Assembly: GCA_963824705.1 (NCBI GenBank)
Contig: CAWGQE010000003.1
Coordinates: 930,001-994,000, forward strand
DNA from: VRUE01 sp963824705
Lineage (GTDB): Bacteria > Actinomycetota > Thermoleophilia > Solirubrobacterales > 70-9
Length of the DNA: 64,000 bases
Direction: 5' to 3'
Position 1 is the stretch's first letter. Every line of letters starts with the position of its first letter. Position numbers and translations under genes: made by a program. Below the pieces are notes generated by a model. That model worked only from the letters and a program-made list of their open reading frames with translations. It did no database searches and was not told where the DNA came from. This document shows positions 38,560-48,545 of the stretch, piece after piece.

Positions 38560-39165
38560 ATGGCAATCGCGATCTTCGGCATCAGCAACAACGGCCTCAA
38601 TCTGGTCGTCGACCTGCTCATCCTGATGCTGGTCGTCGTCTGGCTGGCGCTGATCGTCTACACCTACCTCGACGCCAAGCGCCGCATCTCCGATCCGTTC
38701 CTGATCGGCTGCGCGACGCTCGCCTCCTTCATTCCCTACATCGGCACCGCCGTTTACGCGATCGTGCGGCCGCCGGAGTTCCTTGAGGATGCCCACGAAC
38801 GCGAGCTCGAGATCAAAGCGGCCGAGCTGCGGGTGCGCCAGCTCACCGAGCACTCGTGTCCGAACTGTGGATTTCCGGCGGAGAAGAACTTTTTGCGCTG
38901 CCCCGAGTGCCAGCAGCGCCTCAAGAACCCCTGTCCGAGTTGCAGCAGGCCCGTCGATCCGGCCTGGGCGCTCTGTCCCTACTGCGAAACCGCACTGTCA
39001 AAGCGGGAGCAGCCACGCCGGCGGAAAGCGCCCGCCCGCAAGAAACCGGCGGTGGCCGCGAAAGAGGAGCCGGGGCAGCGCGAGGCGCCCAAAGAGACTT
39101 CGAAACCCAAACGACAGCCAAGGAGCCCCAACCGTGAGCCGGACCCTGATCCTCGTCAAGCCTGA
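38560..39165 (+). CDS. membrane protein with double zinc ribbon
   Basis: A 201-residue protein with two TM helices (about 12-33 and 46-68), then a cytoplasmic pair of zinc ribbons (CPNCGFPAEKNFLRCPEC and CPSCSRPVDPAWALCPYC), then a Lys/Pro/Arg-rich tail. The ribbons resemble the DZR modules of bacterial membrane proteins. A TAGACT box lies at 38519-38524, giving a leader of about 30 bases. Its end overlaps ndk by 32 bases, so the two are coupled. Function unknown. Confidence 0.8.
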   Translation: MAIAIFGISNNGLNLVVDLLILMLVVVWLALIVYTYLDAKRRISDPFLIGCATLASFIPYIGTAVYAIVRPPEFLEDAHERELEIKAAELRVRQLTEHSCPNCGFPAEKNFLRCPECQQRLKNPCPSCSRPVDPAWALCPYCETALSKREQPRRRKAPARKKPAVAAKEEPGQREAPKETSKPKRQPRSPNREPDPDPRQA

Positions 39166-39541
39166 CGCCTTCGAACGCGCCCTCAGCGGCGAGGTGATCG
39201 CACGTTTCGAGCGCAAGGGCCTGCGGATCGTGGCGCTGAAGACGATGGTGGCCTCCGAGCAGATCGCCAACGAGCACTACGCCGAGCACACCGACAAGCC
39301 CTTCTTCGGCGAGCTGGTCGAGTTCATCACCGGCGGCACGCTGGTGGCGACGGTGTTGGAGGGGACTGAAGCGGTTGCCGCGGCCCGACAGCTGATCGGG
39401 GCGACGAACCCGGTTGAGGCCGCGCCCGGCTCGATTCGCGGCGACTATGCGCTCGAGGTGACCTTCAACATGGTCCACGGGTCTGACTCGGATGAGTCGG
39501 CGGAGCGCGAGATCGGCATCTGGTTTCCAGAGCTGGCATAG
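39134..39541 (+). CDS. ndk: nucleoside-diphosphate kinase
   Basis: A 135-residue NDK that equilibrates nucleoside tri- and diphosphates through a phospho-His. MSRTLILVKPDAFERAL is the N-terminal strand and the catalytic His is in NMVHGSDSDESAEREI. The GTG start at 39134 is the first codon giving the family N-terminus and lies inside the end of the zinc-ribbon gene. Hairpin element B begins directly after the stop. Confidence 0.95.
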   Translation: MSRTLILVKPDAFERALSGEVIARFERKGLRIVALKTMVASEQIANEHYAEHTDKPFFGELVEFITGGTLVATVLEGTEAVAAARQLIGATNPVEAAPGSIRGDYALEVTFNMVHGSDSDESAEREIGIWFPELA

Positions 39542-39542
39542 G

Positions 39543-39660
39543 TCGCCGGGGCATGGGTAGGGGGCTTCACTTAACTTTTTCGGTGAAGCGTCTCCGGCCG
39601 TCCGAGATCGGATTGACGAAAAAGTACAAGACGTTTCGCCCCCTACCCATGCCCCGGCGA
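39543..39660. repeat. intergenic hairpin element B (shared core, locus-specific arms)
   Basis: Outer arms 39543-39565 and 39638-39660 are a perfect 23-bp inverted repeat. The inner parts CTTAACTTTTTCGGTG (39570-39585) and CGAAAAAGTACAAGACG (39617-39633) match element A exactly, while the arms differ from A. It spans from the ndk stop to the first base of the maf start codon. Confidence 0.82.
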
Positions 39661-40223
39661 TGACCTCGGACGTGATTCTGGCATCCGGGTCGCCTCAGAG
39701 GAGCGAGATTCTTCGGAAGCTTGGTGTGGAGTTTGAGATTGTGGTGCCTGGAGTCGAGGAGCTGACCGGGGGGGACCCGGAGCTCGAGGTGGTTGAGAAC
39801 GCCCGAATGAAGGCTCGGGCTGTGGAGCGTGAGGGCGTGGTCATCGCCTGCGATACCGATGTCGTGCTCGATGGCAAGGCGCTCGGGAAGCCTGAAGGTG
39901 AGGTTGAGGCTCGTGAATACCTTGAGCGCATGTCGGGGCATGCGCACACCGTGATGAGTGGGCTCGTCGTCCTTGCCGATGGGGAGGAGCGGAGTGGGCT
40001 GGAACGGACTTCGGTGGTCTTCAAGGAGCTGGGCGAGGCTGAGATCGAGCGCTATGTGAGGTTTGGGGAGTGGCGTGGCAGATCCGGTGGTTATGCGGTC
40101 CAGACTCTCGGCTCGACCTTGGTCGAGCGGATCGAGGGGAGTGTCTCCAATGTCGTCGGGCTGCCGGTCGGGTTGTTGCTGGAGCTGGCGCCTGAGTTGG
40201 CCGATTTGGACCATCTGGAATGA
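39660..40223 (+). CDS. maf: Maf-family nucleotide pyrophosphatase
   Basis: A Maf/YhdE-type protein of 187 residues that hydrolyses non-canonical or excess nucleoside triphosphates and has been linked to septum control. It has ILASGSPQRSEILRKLG at the N-terminus, ACDTDVVLDG in the middle, and the C-terminal GRSGGYAVQTLGSTLVERIEG. All signature residues (S-x-R-R/S and D-T) look intact. It stands before mreB, as in many Gram-positive genomes. The ATG overlaps the end of hairpin element B. Confidence 0.92.
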   Translation: MTSDVILASGSPQRSEILRKLGVEFEIVVPGVEELTGGDPELEVVENARMKARAVEREGVVIACDTDVVLDGKALGKPEGEVEAREYLERMSGHAHTVMSGLVVLADGEERSGLERTSVVFKELGEAEIERYVRFGEWRGRSGGYAVQTLGSTLVERIEGSVSNVVGLPVGLLLELAPELADLDHLE

Positions 40224-40251
40224 TTGCCCTGCTTTTCCCCAAATTGCACAC

Positions 40252-41301
<1,050 letters not shown>

Positions 41302-41311
41302 GCGCCGTTCA

Positions 41312-41317
41312 TATAAA
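41312..41317 (+). promoter_or_regulatory. possible -10 box for mreC-mreD-mrdA-rodA
   Basis: TATAAA, 22 bp before the mreC GTG and just after the mreB stop. It could give a separate transcript for mreC and the genes after it. Confidence 0.35.
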
Positions 41318-41339
41318 GCGCCAAACTTAGGTCTCCGTC

Positions 41340-42191
41340 GTGTATCGCAAGCAAGTACGCCGCCGTAGAGCGGTACTAACTCTCCTCGTCATCGGCTCCT
41401 TCCTGTTGCTGACGATCACCTACGGGCAGAGCTCAGGTGGCGTGCAGCGGGGCGTCAGCACGATCTTCAGCCCCCTGCAGACTGTCGCCGACAGGGCCCT
41501 GAAGCCGGCCCGGGATCTGGTCGACTGGTTCGACAAGACCTTCGACGCACGCGGCGAAAACAGCCGCCTCAAGGCCGAGCTCGTGACTGTGCGCCGCCAG
41601 GCGGTCGCCGGCCAGGAGGCTCTGCAGGAGAACGCCCAGCTGCGCAAGCTGGTCGAACTGGACCGCGGCCCGGCGCTGGCCGAATCGGCCTACGAACCGG
41701 TCACGGGGCGGGTGATCGCCCGCTCGCCGACCGTCTGGAACTCGACCGTGACGGTCGACGTCGGCTCCGGCGACGGGGTCAAGGTCGACGATCCGGTGAT
41801 CAGCGGCGACGGGCTCGTCGGCCTCGTCGCCTCGGTCCAGGGAGGCTCGGCACAGGTGACCTTGATCACCGATCACGCCAGCGCCGTCTCGGCGAAGGTC
41901 CTGCCCCCTGGCGTCCAGGGCGTGATCAGGCCCGACGTCGGCGACCCCGAAGACCTGATCCTCGACTTCATCGCTTCGAGCAAGGAAGTCCACGCAGGCC
42001 AGGCCGTGGTCACCTCGGGCTGGCGCGCCCAGGGCCTTGCCTCGCTCTTCCCCCCGGGCCTGCCGGTCGGCGAAGTGACCAGCGCCTCGATCGTCGAGCA
42101 GGAGGCCAGCCAGCAGATCCACCTGCGTCCCTATGTCGACATGGCCAACCTCGACCTGGTCCAGGTGTTGACCGGGGGGTCGCGCCAATGA
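41340..42191 (+). CDS. mreC: rod-shape-determining protein MreC
   Basis: A bitopic membrane protein of 283 residues: cytoplasmic RKQVRRRRAVL, TM segment LLVIGSFLLLTITYG, a coiled coil (about 60-95, ENSRLKAELVTVRRQ), then two beta-barrel domains in the periphery (RVIARSPTVWNSTVTVDVG and VITSGLGG-like TSGWRAQGLASLFPPGLPVG). It links MreB to the penicillin-binding protein. The GTG start is used. Confidence 0.92.
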   Translation: MYRKQVRRRRAVLTLLVIGSFLLLTITYGQSSGGVQRGVSTIFSPLQTVADRALKPARDLVDWFDKTFDARGENSRLKAELVTVRRQAVAGQEALQENAQLRKLVELDRGPALAESAYEPVTGRVIARSPTVWNSTVTVDVGSGDGVKVDDPVISGDGLVGLVASVQGGSAQVTLITDHASAVSAKVLPPGVQGVIRPDVGDPEDLILDFIASSKEVHAGQAVVTSGWRAQGLASLFPPGLPVGEVTSASIVEQEASQQIHLRPYVDMANLDLVQVLTGGSRQ

Positions 42192-42255
42192 GCGCGGAGC
42201 GACCAAGCGTGCATCTCTGGTTCTTCGCGCCGGGAGCGAAGCGCGAGGCATTGTC

Positions 42256-42807
42256 ATGATCGTCACGCCGAAGATCTCCATCCGCCTCGTGGCGATCGTG
42301 ATCCTGGCGGTCCTGCTGCAGCTCTCGTTCTTCTCGCGGGTCGAGTTCCTCCACACCAGCGCCGACGTGCTGCCCGCGGTCGTCGTCTCGCTCGGCCTGC
42401 TCGGCGGCAGCCTGACCGGCGCCGTCGCCGGCTTCTCGGTCGGGTTCCTCGTCGACTGCCTGCTCGTCGCTCCCCTGGGCGGCTCCTCGCTGGTGCTGCT
42501 CGGCGCCGGCTACCTCGCCGGCCTCTTTCGCGAGCGTTTCGACATCCACAGCGCCCTGGTGCCGCCACTCGTCTGCATGGGACTGACCCTGTTCGCCGAG
42601 CTCGGCTTTGCCGCCGTGCAGGTGATGCTCGGCGTCGACGCGCCGGTCAGCGTGTTGATCGTCCGCGACATGCTGCTGAAGAGCATCTACGCCTTCTTCC
42701 TCGCCTGGCCGATCTACTTCGGCCTGCGGCGGGTGTTGCGCCCAGCATTGGTCGAGGACCAGAAAGTAACCCGCCGTCGCCAGCCGACGGTGCTGGGGAG
42801 GACCTGA
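42256..42807 (+). CDS. mreD: rod-shape-determining protein MreD
   Basis: A polytopic membrane protein of 183 residues with about five hydrophobic segments. LQLSFFSRVEFLHTSADVLPAVVV is near the N-terminus and GFSVGFLVDCLLVAPLGGSSL, with the conserved G-F-x-x-G-x-x-x-D pattern, follows. It is part of the elongasome. Its stop overlaps the next start as TGATG. A 64-bp gap separates it from mreC. Confidence 0.88.
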   Translation: MIVTPKISIRLVAIVILAVLLQLSFFSRVEFLHTSADVLPAVVVSLGLLGGSLTGAVAGFSVGFLVDCLLVAPLGGSSLVLLGAGYLAGLFRERFDIHSALVPPLVCMGLTLFAELGFAAVQVMLGVDAPVSVLIVRDMLLKSIYAFFLAWPIYFGLRRVLRPALVEDQKVTRRRQPTVLGRT

Positions 42808-44678
42808 TGTACCGGCGCTCGGACGAGCTTGGACCGCAGATGAACAACCGCTTGGCCTTGCGCATTGCCGTCTTCGGCGGCGTCGCCCTGGCGCTCTTCG
42901 CGGTGCTCTTCTTCCGCCTTTGGTTCCTGCAGGTGATCAACGGCGACAAGTACCTCGCCGAAGCGAAGAACAACCGCACCCGCGAGTTCAGGGTCAGCGC
43001 CCCGCGCGGCAAAATCCTCGACCGCAATGGCAACGACATCGTCTCCAACCGGACCAGCCTTGCGCTGCAGATCAATCCCGAGAAGCTCCCCGAAGCGCCG
43101 CGCCAGCGCCGTGCCGAGCTGGCGCAGCTCGCCGAGCTGACCCACAGCTCGCTGCCGCGCCTGCGCAAGACTATGCACGAACAGCTGCAGCTGGCGGCGG
43201 CGGCGCCCGTGACCCTGCGCCGCGACGTCGGCGACTACCTCGTCTACTACCTGCAGGAGAACCAGGATCGCTTCCCGGGCGTCGCCGTGCAGCGGGTCTT
43301 CGTGCGCCGTTACCCGCACGGCACCCTTGCCGCCCACATTCTCGGCAACGTCGGCGAGGTCTCCGAAAAACAGCTGAAAGAGGCGCGCTATCGCGGCTTG
43401 CAGCCCGGCGACGAGGTCGGCCAGGAAGGGGTCGAGGACACCTACGACCGCTACCTGCGGGGCAAACCGGGGATCACGCGGATCCAGGTCGACGCCCTCG
43501 GTCAGCCGACCCGCAACGGCCAGCTGGTCTCCCAGCCTCCCGTGCCGGGCGACAACCTGGTGCTCTCGATCGACTCCAAGGTGCAGGAGGCGGGCGAAGC
43601 GGCGCTGGCGGCGCGTGGCCTGCACGGCGGCTTCATCACGATGAACGTGCACACGGGTGAAATACTCGGCCTCGGCTCCTACCCGACCTTCGAACCCTCG
43701 GTCTTCACGCATCCGCTGACCCAGGCGCAGGTCAATGGGCTCATCCGCGATCCGGTCGCGGCGCCGCTCACCGACCGCGCGACCTCGGGCCTCTATCCGA
43801 CCGGCTCGACGTTCAAGCCGATCACCGCGATCGCCGCGCTCGAAAGCGGCAACCTGACCCCGACCGAAGTGATCGAAGATCCCGGTCAGTTCGAAGTCGG
43901 CGGTGAGGTGTTCAAAAATGCCGGCGAAGCGGCGAACGGCTCGGTCAGCCTCGTCTCGGCGCTGGAAGTCTCCTCTGACGTCTTCTTCTACAACCTCGGC
44001 AATCGCATGTGGGACACGGGCCAGCTCCAGCAGTGGGCGCACGCGCTCGGGATCGGCCGCCCGACCGGCATCGACCTCCCCGTCCTGACCAATGGGCTGT
44101 TGCCGTCCCAGCATTGGCGCAATCAGCTCTACAAGGAAGGCTTGACCGAACGGCCCTGGTCCGCCGGCGACAACATCCAGCTCGCCACCGGCCAGGGCGA
44201 CCTGCAGACCAACCCGTTGCAGATGGCCGTCGCCTACGCGGCGATCGCCAACGGCGGCACTATCGTCACGCCCCATGTGGGGATGCAGGTCGACGACGCC
44301 GCCGGCCGGGTGCTGAAGGAATTCGACCCGCCGCCGCGCCGCCATGTCGACATGAATCCCGCCTACCGGGCGGAGATCCTCGAAGGCCTGCATGACGCGG
44401 CGCAGAACGGCGCCGGGACCTCGTTCGCGGTTTTCGGCAACTTCCCGATCCCGGTCGCGGGCAAGACCGGCACGGCCGAACGGGTCGGCCACGCGGACCA
44501 ATCCTGGTACGGAGTGCTCGCTCCGTATCCCAATCCGCGTATTGTCACCTTCGTGACGATGGAGGAAGGTGGCTTCGGCGCCGAAGCCGCGGCACCCGCC
44601 GCAAAGACGATCTTGGAAGCCTATTTCGCCGGCCGACTCTCCCACGAAGCGGAATCTCCGGAAGAAGGAGCGGGCTGA
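42807..44678 (+). CDS. mrdA: penicillin-binding protein 2 (elongation transpeptidase)
   Basis: A class B PBP of 623 residues that cross-links peptidoglycan during side-wall growth. One TM helix (about 15-35) is followed by the dimerisation domain (SAPRGKILDRNGNDIV) and the transpeptidase domain: STFK as the SxxK motif near residue 333, SSD at about 391, and KTGT near residue 553. It starts one base inside the mreD stop and ends the same way at rodA (TGATG), giving tight coupling of the three. Confidence 0.95.
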   Translation: MYRRSDELGPQMNNRLALRIAVFGGVALALFAVLFFRLWFLQVINGDKYLAEAKNNRTREFRVSAPRGKILDRNGNDIVSNRTSLALQINPEKLPEAPRQRRAELAQLAELTHSSLPRLRKTMHEQLQLAAAAPVTLRRDVGDYLVYYLQENQDRFPGVAVQRVFVRRYPHGTLAAHILGNVGEVSEKQLKEARYRGLQPGDEVGQEGVEDTYDRYLRGKPGITRIQVDALGQPTRNGQLVSQPPVPGDNLVLSIDSKVQEAGEAALAARGLHGGFITMNVHTGEILGLGSYPTFEPSVFTHPLTQAQVNGLIRDPVAAPLTDRATSGLYPTGSTFKPITAIAALESGNLTPTEVIEDPGQFEVGGEVFKNAGEAANGSVSLVSALEVSSDVFFYNLGNRMWDTGQLQQWAHALGIGRPTGIDLPVLTNGLLPSQHWRNQLYKEGLTERPWSAGDNIQLATGQGDLQTNPLQMAVAYAAIANGGTIVTPHVGMQVDDAAGRVLKEFDPPPRRHVDMNPAYRAEILEGLHDAAQNGAGTSFAVFGNFPIPVAGKTGTAERVGHADQSWYGVLAPYPNPRIVTFVTMEEGGFGAEAAAPAAKTILEAYFAGRLSHEAESPEEGAG

Positions 44679-45874
44679 TGTACGCGACCCGAACCCGTCG
44701 CGCCCGTCCTGAGCCCTTCGCCCTGCGGCCGGGGATAGCCGAGCGCCTCGGTCTGCCCTACATGGACGCCGGCCTCGGCTTCGCCGCCTTCGCGCTGGTC
44801 GCCTTCGGCATCTTCACGCTGGGCGAGGCGACCAAGCACGACGTGCCGGGCAACCCTGGCTACTACGTGGATCGCCAGGCGATCTACGGGATCCTCGGTC
44901 TTGCGGGGATGTACCTGCTCGCCCGCATCGACTACTCGCGCTTCCGCGAGCTGCGGGTCGGGATCTACACCTTCCTCTGCGCCAGCGTCTCGCTGGTGTT
45001 CGTCTTTGGCTTCGCCGCGCGCGGTTCGCGCCGCTCCTTCGAACTTCCCTTCTTCAGCTTCCAGCCATCGGAGCTGGGCAAGCTCCTGCTCGTTCTGGCG
45101 CTTGCCGGCTTTGTCATCGATGGCGCCCGGCGGGGCTCGGCAAGGCAGCGCACGGTGCGCTACCTCTGTCTCGGCTTCGCTCCGGCTGCGCTTGTCTTCT
45201 TGCAGCCGGACCTCGGCACCTCCCTGGTGTACGGGGCAATCACCCTCGCCGTGATGTACGTGGGGGGCGTCCGTTGGACGCACTTCGCGGTGATCGGCGC
45301 GGCTCTCGTCGCACTAGTTGCACTCGTGCTCGTGGTCGCTCCCGCAATCGGGACGCCCGTGTTGAAGGAATACCAGCAGCAAAGGCTGACTTCCTTCACG
45401 CATCCGAGCGCGGACCCCAGCGACGCGGGCTATCAGCAGAACCAGGCCAAGATCGCCATCGGCTCCGGAGAGAAAACCGGGCGGGGCGATCGGGCCACCC
45501 AGACGCGGCTCGATTTCGTCCCTGAGCGGCACACCGACTTCATCTTTGCGGTGATCGGTGAGCGCTACGGATTCCTCGGCGCCGCGTTCGTCCTATCCCT
45601 ATACGCCCTGCTGATCTGGCGGGCGCTGCGGATCGTGACGCTCTCGAAGAACTCATACGGGACCCTTGTGGCAGGCGGCATCGCCGCCATGCTGCTCTTC
45701 CAGGTCTTCGTCAACGTGGGGATGAACCTCGGGATCATGCCGATCACCGGGATTCCCCTGCCGCTGCTCAGCTACGGGGGTTCCTCCGTGCTGGCGACGT
45801 TACTCGCGGTGGGAGTGCTTCAGAGCATTCACATGCAAGCGCGCCTCAGCCAGAAAGGCAGGTTCGCCTGGTGA
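44678..45874 (+). CDS. rodA: RodA peptidoglycan glycosyltransferase
   Basis: A SEDS-family polymerase of 398 residues with about ten TM helices. It makes glycan strands from lipid II and partners with the PBP encoded upstream. SFQPSELGKLLLVLALAG holds the conserved region near the active site, GSGEKTGRGDRATQTRLDFVPERHTDF the large loop with E/TDF, and PLPLLSYGGSSVLATLLAVG the C-terminal signature. The call as RodA rather than FtsW rests on its place after mreBCD-mrdA. Confidence 0.94.
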   Translation: MYATRTRRARPEPFALRPGIAERLGLPYMDAGLGFAAFALVAFGIFTLGEATKHDVPGNPGYYVDRQAIYGILGLAGMYLLARIDYSRFRELRVGIYTFLCASVSLVFVFGFAARGSRRSFELPFFSFQPSELGKLLLVLALAGFVIDGARRGSARQRTVRYLCLGFAPAALVFLQPDLGTSLVYGAITLAVMYVGGVRWTHFAVIGAALVALVALVLVVAPAIGTPVLKEYQQQRLTSFTHPSADPSDAGYQQNQAKIAIGSGEKTGRGDRATQTRLDFVPERHTDFIFAVIGERYGFLGAAFVLSLYALLIWRALRIVTLSKNSYGTLVAGGIAAMLLFQVFVNVGMNLGIMPITGIPLPLLSYGGSSVLATLLAVGVLQSIHMQARLSQKGRFAW

Positions 45875-45929
45875 CCCCTTGAAAGGGACCTGGCCATGCG
45901 TACCTATCTGAACTGAGCTGAATCAACCT

Positions 45930-47687
45930 ATGAAAAAAACCATCCTGGTGTCCGCCGATCGCGGCGAGACCCGTGTCGCCGTCCTCGAGTCGAAGACCAA
46001 AGGCGGCAAACGCAGCGTGGCGGAGCTCTACATAGAGCGCCGCGGCCGGCGATCGATCGTCGGCAACATCTACAAGGGCAAGGTCGACAACGTCCTTCCC
46101 GGCATGGAGGCCGCCTTCGTCGACATCGGCCTCGAGCGCAACGGCTTCCTGCACGTCGACGAGATCGTCCTGCCCAACGGGGAACAGGCGCCCAAGCGCG
46201 GCCGCGGCAGCGGCCGCAAGATCAGCGAGCTGATCAAATCGGGGCAGGAGATCCTCGTCCAGGTCGTCAAGGACCCGCTCAAGTCGAAGGGCGCGCGGCT
46301 CTCGATGAATCTCTCGATCGCCGGCCGCTACCTCGTCTACGCCCCGCAGGGCAGCGGCGTCGGCGTCAGCAGGCGGCTCTCTGAATCCGAGCGCGACCGG
46401 CTGCGCAAGATGGTCGACAACACTTACAAGGGCCCGGGCGGGCTGATCGTGCGCACGGCCGCGCACGGCGCGAAGAAATCGGACTTCGTCCGCGAGGTCG
46501 GCTACCTGCACAAGCTCTATGACGTCTTGGAGCGCCGGGCCGAGAAAACCAAGGGCCTGGGCCTCGTCTTCCAGGAGGCCGACCTGCCGGTGCGGGTGCT
46601 CCGCGACGTCTTCCTCTCGGATTTCGAAAAAGCCGTGATCGACTCGCCCAAGCAGCTCGACCGGGTGACCAACTTCTTCCAGCGCACCGCGCCGGAGCTG
46701 GTCGACAAAGTCGAGCTGTACGAGGGCACGAAGCCGCTGTTGGAGAAATGGGAGATCAACAAGGAGATCGAATCGACCCTCGTGCGTCGCGTCGATCTGC
46801 CCTCGGGGGGCTACCTGATCATCGACTACACCGAGGCTCTGACCGTGGTCGACGTCAACAGCGGCAGCTTCACCGGTCGCGGCAAAGGTGGCCTCGAGGA
46901 GACGATCACCCGGGTCAACACCGAGGCCGCCGACGAGGTGGTCCGGCAATTGCGCCTACGCGATATCGGCGGCATCATCGTGATCGACTTCATCGACATG
47001 GCGCGGGCCAAAAACCGCGACAAAGTGCTGAAGACGCTGCGCAAAGCGCTCGACGCCGACAAGTCGAAGAGCTATGTGGTGGAGGTCTCGCCGCTCGGCC
47101 TGGTCGAGATGACCCGGCAGAACATCACCGACGGCGTGCGCGAGATCCTCACCGCACCCTGCCCGACCTGCGACGGCGAGGGCGTAGTCCTCTCCGCCGA
47201 GACGGTGGCGCTGGAGGGGCTGCGGCAGATGCGCGATCTCGCCAGCCGCGACGAGGAGGCGTTCCTCTTAAGGGTCAACCCGAAGGTCGCCGCGCAGCTG
47301 ATCGGGCCCGACAGCGGCCTGGCCGAGCTCGAGGAAGAGACCGGCAAGCAGTTCCACTTCGAGGGCGGCGACGCGCTCGCGATCGACACGTTCAAACTGA
47401 TCGAAGCGGGCACTCGCGCCAAGATCGAGGAGCGAGCGCTGCCGTTCAAGGTCGGCGAGGAGGTGCTGGTGACAATCGAGGAGCCGCACATGTACAACGC
47501 CGACGACGCGGTCGCCCGGATCGACTCCTACATCGTCAGCGTGACCGGTGGCGGGCGTTATGTCGGCGATCGCAAGATGGTCCGGATCGAGCAGGTCGAA
47601 CGCGCGGCGGCGGTCGCCTCGCTGCTCGGTGACCCCGCTGGCAACGGCTCCGGGCAAGACGCTCTAGAATCCGCCGCCGCCAGATGA
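45930..47687 (+). CDS. rng: ribonuclease G/E
   Basis: An endoribonuclease of the RNase E/G family, 585 residues, acting in rRNA maturation and mRNA decay. An S1 domain (VGNIYKGKVDNVLPGMEAAFVDIG) is followed by the catalytic DNase I-like part with IIVIDFIDMARAKNRDKVL, and the Zn-link CPTC. After the Zn-link about 150 residues remain, including a basic beta region (EVLVTIEEPHMYNADDAVAR) that looks like a TRAM-type RNA-binding tail; this is longer than E. coli RNase G. Its stop overlaps rplU (ATGA). Confidence 0.94.
   Translation: MKKTILVSADRGETRVAVLESKTKGGKRSVAELYIERRGRRSIVGNIYKGKVDNVLPGMEAAFVDIGLERNGFLHVDEIVLPNGEQAPKRGRGSGRKISELIKSGQEILVQVVKDPLKSKGARLSMNLSIAGRYLVYAPQGSGVGVSRRLSESERDRLRKMVDNTYKGPGGLIVRTAAHGAKKSDFVREVGYLHKLYDVLERRAEKTKGLGLVFQEADLPVRVLRDVFLSDFEKAVIDSPKQLDRVTNFFQRTAPELVDKVELYEGTKPLLEKWEINKEIESTLVRRVDLPSGGYLIIDYTEALTVVDVNSGSFTGRGKGGLEETITRVNTEAADEVVRQLRLRDIGGIIVIDFIDMARAKNRDKVLKTLRKALDADKSKSYVVEVSPLGLVEMTRQNITDGVREILTAPCPTCDGEGVVLSAETVALEGLRQMRDLASRDEEAFLLRVNPKVAAQLIGPDSGLAELEEETGKQFHFEGGDALAIDTFKLIEAGTRAKIEERALPFKVGEEVLVTIEEPHMYNADDAVARIDSYIVSVTGGGRYVGDRKMVRIEQVERAAAVASLLGDPAGNGSGQDALESAAAR
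47665..47670 (+). promoter_or_regulatory. possible -10 box for rplU-rpmA
   Basis: TAGAAT inside the 3' end of rng, 13 bp before the rplU ATG. It could give the ribosomal protein genes a transcript of their own. Confidence 0.4.
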
Positions 47688-48124
47688 GCACCTACGCGGT
47701 CATAGAGAGCGGTGGCAAGCAGTACAAGGTCGAGAAGGGCACTTCGCTGCTCGTCGACCGGCTGTCCGCGAAGGAGGGCGACGTGGTCGCGCTCCGACCC
47801 GTGCTGTTCCGCGACACGGAGATCGTCGCCGAGCCGAAAGAGCTGGAGAAGGTGAAAGTCGAGGCGACCGTCTCCGAGCACCTGCGCGGCCCGAAGATCA
47901 AGGTCTTCAAATACAAGGCCAAGAAGGGCTACCGCCGTCGCGCCGGGCACCGCTCCGAGCTGACCCGGCTCGAGGTCACCGAGCTGAAGCTGGGCGCTCG
48001 CAAAGCGCCGGCGAAAGCCGAGCCGAAAGCCGAGGCCAAACCCAAAGCGGCTGCTAAAAAACCTGCTGAGAAGAAATCAGTACAGGACAAAACTGCCAAA
48101 AAGGACTCCGACGATGGCTCATAA
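47684..48124 (+). CDS. rplU: 50S ribosomal protein L21
   Basis: L21 core of about 103 residues (YAVIESGGKQYKVEKG, then VFKYKAKKGYRRRAGHR) followed by a 40-residue tail rich in Lys, Ala and Pro (KAEPKAEAKPKAAAKKPAEK). Such basic tails are common in high-GC actinobacterial L21 and are probably disordered. The gene overlaps rng upstream and rpmA downstream. Confidence 0.96.
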   Translation: MSTYAVIESGGKQYKVEKGTSLLVDRLSAKEGDVVALRPVLFRDTEIVAEPKELEKVKVEATVSEHLRGPKIKVFKYKAKKGYRRRAGHRSELTRLEVTELKLGARKAPAKAEPKAEAKPKAAAKKPAEKKSVQDKTAKKDSDDGS

Positions 48125-48365
48125 GAAAGGTCTTGGCTCCAGCCGCAACGGCCGCGAATCCAACCCCAACATGCTTGGGGTCAAGGTCTTCGCCGGCCAG
48201 AAGGTCACCGGCGGCGAGATCATCGTGCGCCAGCGCGGGACTCGGTTTTGGCCCGGTGACGGCGTCGGGCTCGGCCGCGATCACACGATCTTCGCGAAGC
48301 AGGCTGGGACCGTTCAGTTCAAGCCCTCTCGCAAGGGCCGCACGATCTCGGTTCTGTCGGACTGA
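48114..48365 (+). CDS. rpmA: 50S ribosomal protein L27
   Basis: L27 of 83 residues near the peptidyl transferase centre. It starts directly with AHKKGLGSSRNGRESNPN, so no N-terminal extension needs cleavage, unlike Firmicutes. GGEIIVRQRGTRFWPGDGVG follows. The ATG lies 11 bases inside rplU. Hairpin element D starts eight bases after the stop. Confidence 0.97.
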   Translation: MAHKKGLGSSRNGRESNPNMLGVKVFAGQKVTGGEIIVRQRGTRFWPGDGVGLGRDHTIFAKQAGTVQFKPSRKGRTISVLSD

Positions 48366-48372
48366 CGCTTGG

Positions 48373-48501
48373 GGAGGGGCGTGGGTGCCCCTCTCGCTTG
48401 CTGGGTTTTCGCCCGCGCCTTGCCGCTGGCTGTCCGCGACCGCGTTTGGGGGCGAAAACGGGACGCCGCTGCGCGAGAGGGGCACCCACGCCCCTCCTTT
48501 T
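48373..48501. repeat. intergenic hairpin element D, ending in a T run
   Basis: Arms 48373-48397 and 48473-48497 are a perfect 25-bp inverted repeat. An inner 10-bp stem, GTTTTCGCCC (48405-48414) with its complement at 48450-48459, sits in the loop. TTTT follows the right arm, so it can act as a terminator after rpmA. The arm contains GGGTGCCCCTCTC, also found in element C. Confidence 0.8.
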
Positions 48502-48545
48502 CGATTCGACAGGGCCTCGTGCGCGAGCTTTTACTCTCCTAGCTG

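Noticed and set aside
42189..42255. An imperfect inverted repeat in the mreC-mreD gap (CAATG and CATTG with GC-rich parts)
   Set aside because: The pairing is broken and short; it does not reach the quality of elements A to D.
42714..44645. A 643-codon open frame antisense to the PBP2 gene
   Set aside because: Shadow of mrdA; no domain or start signals.
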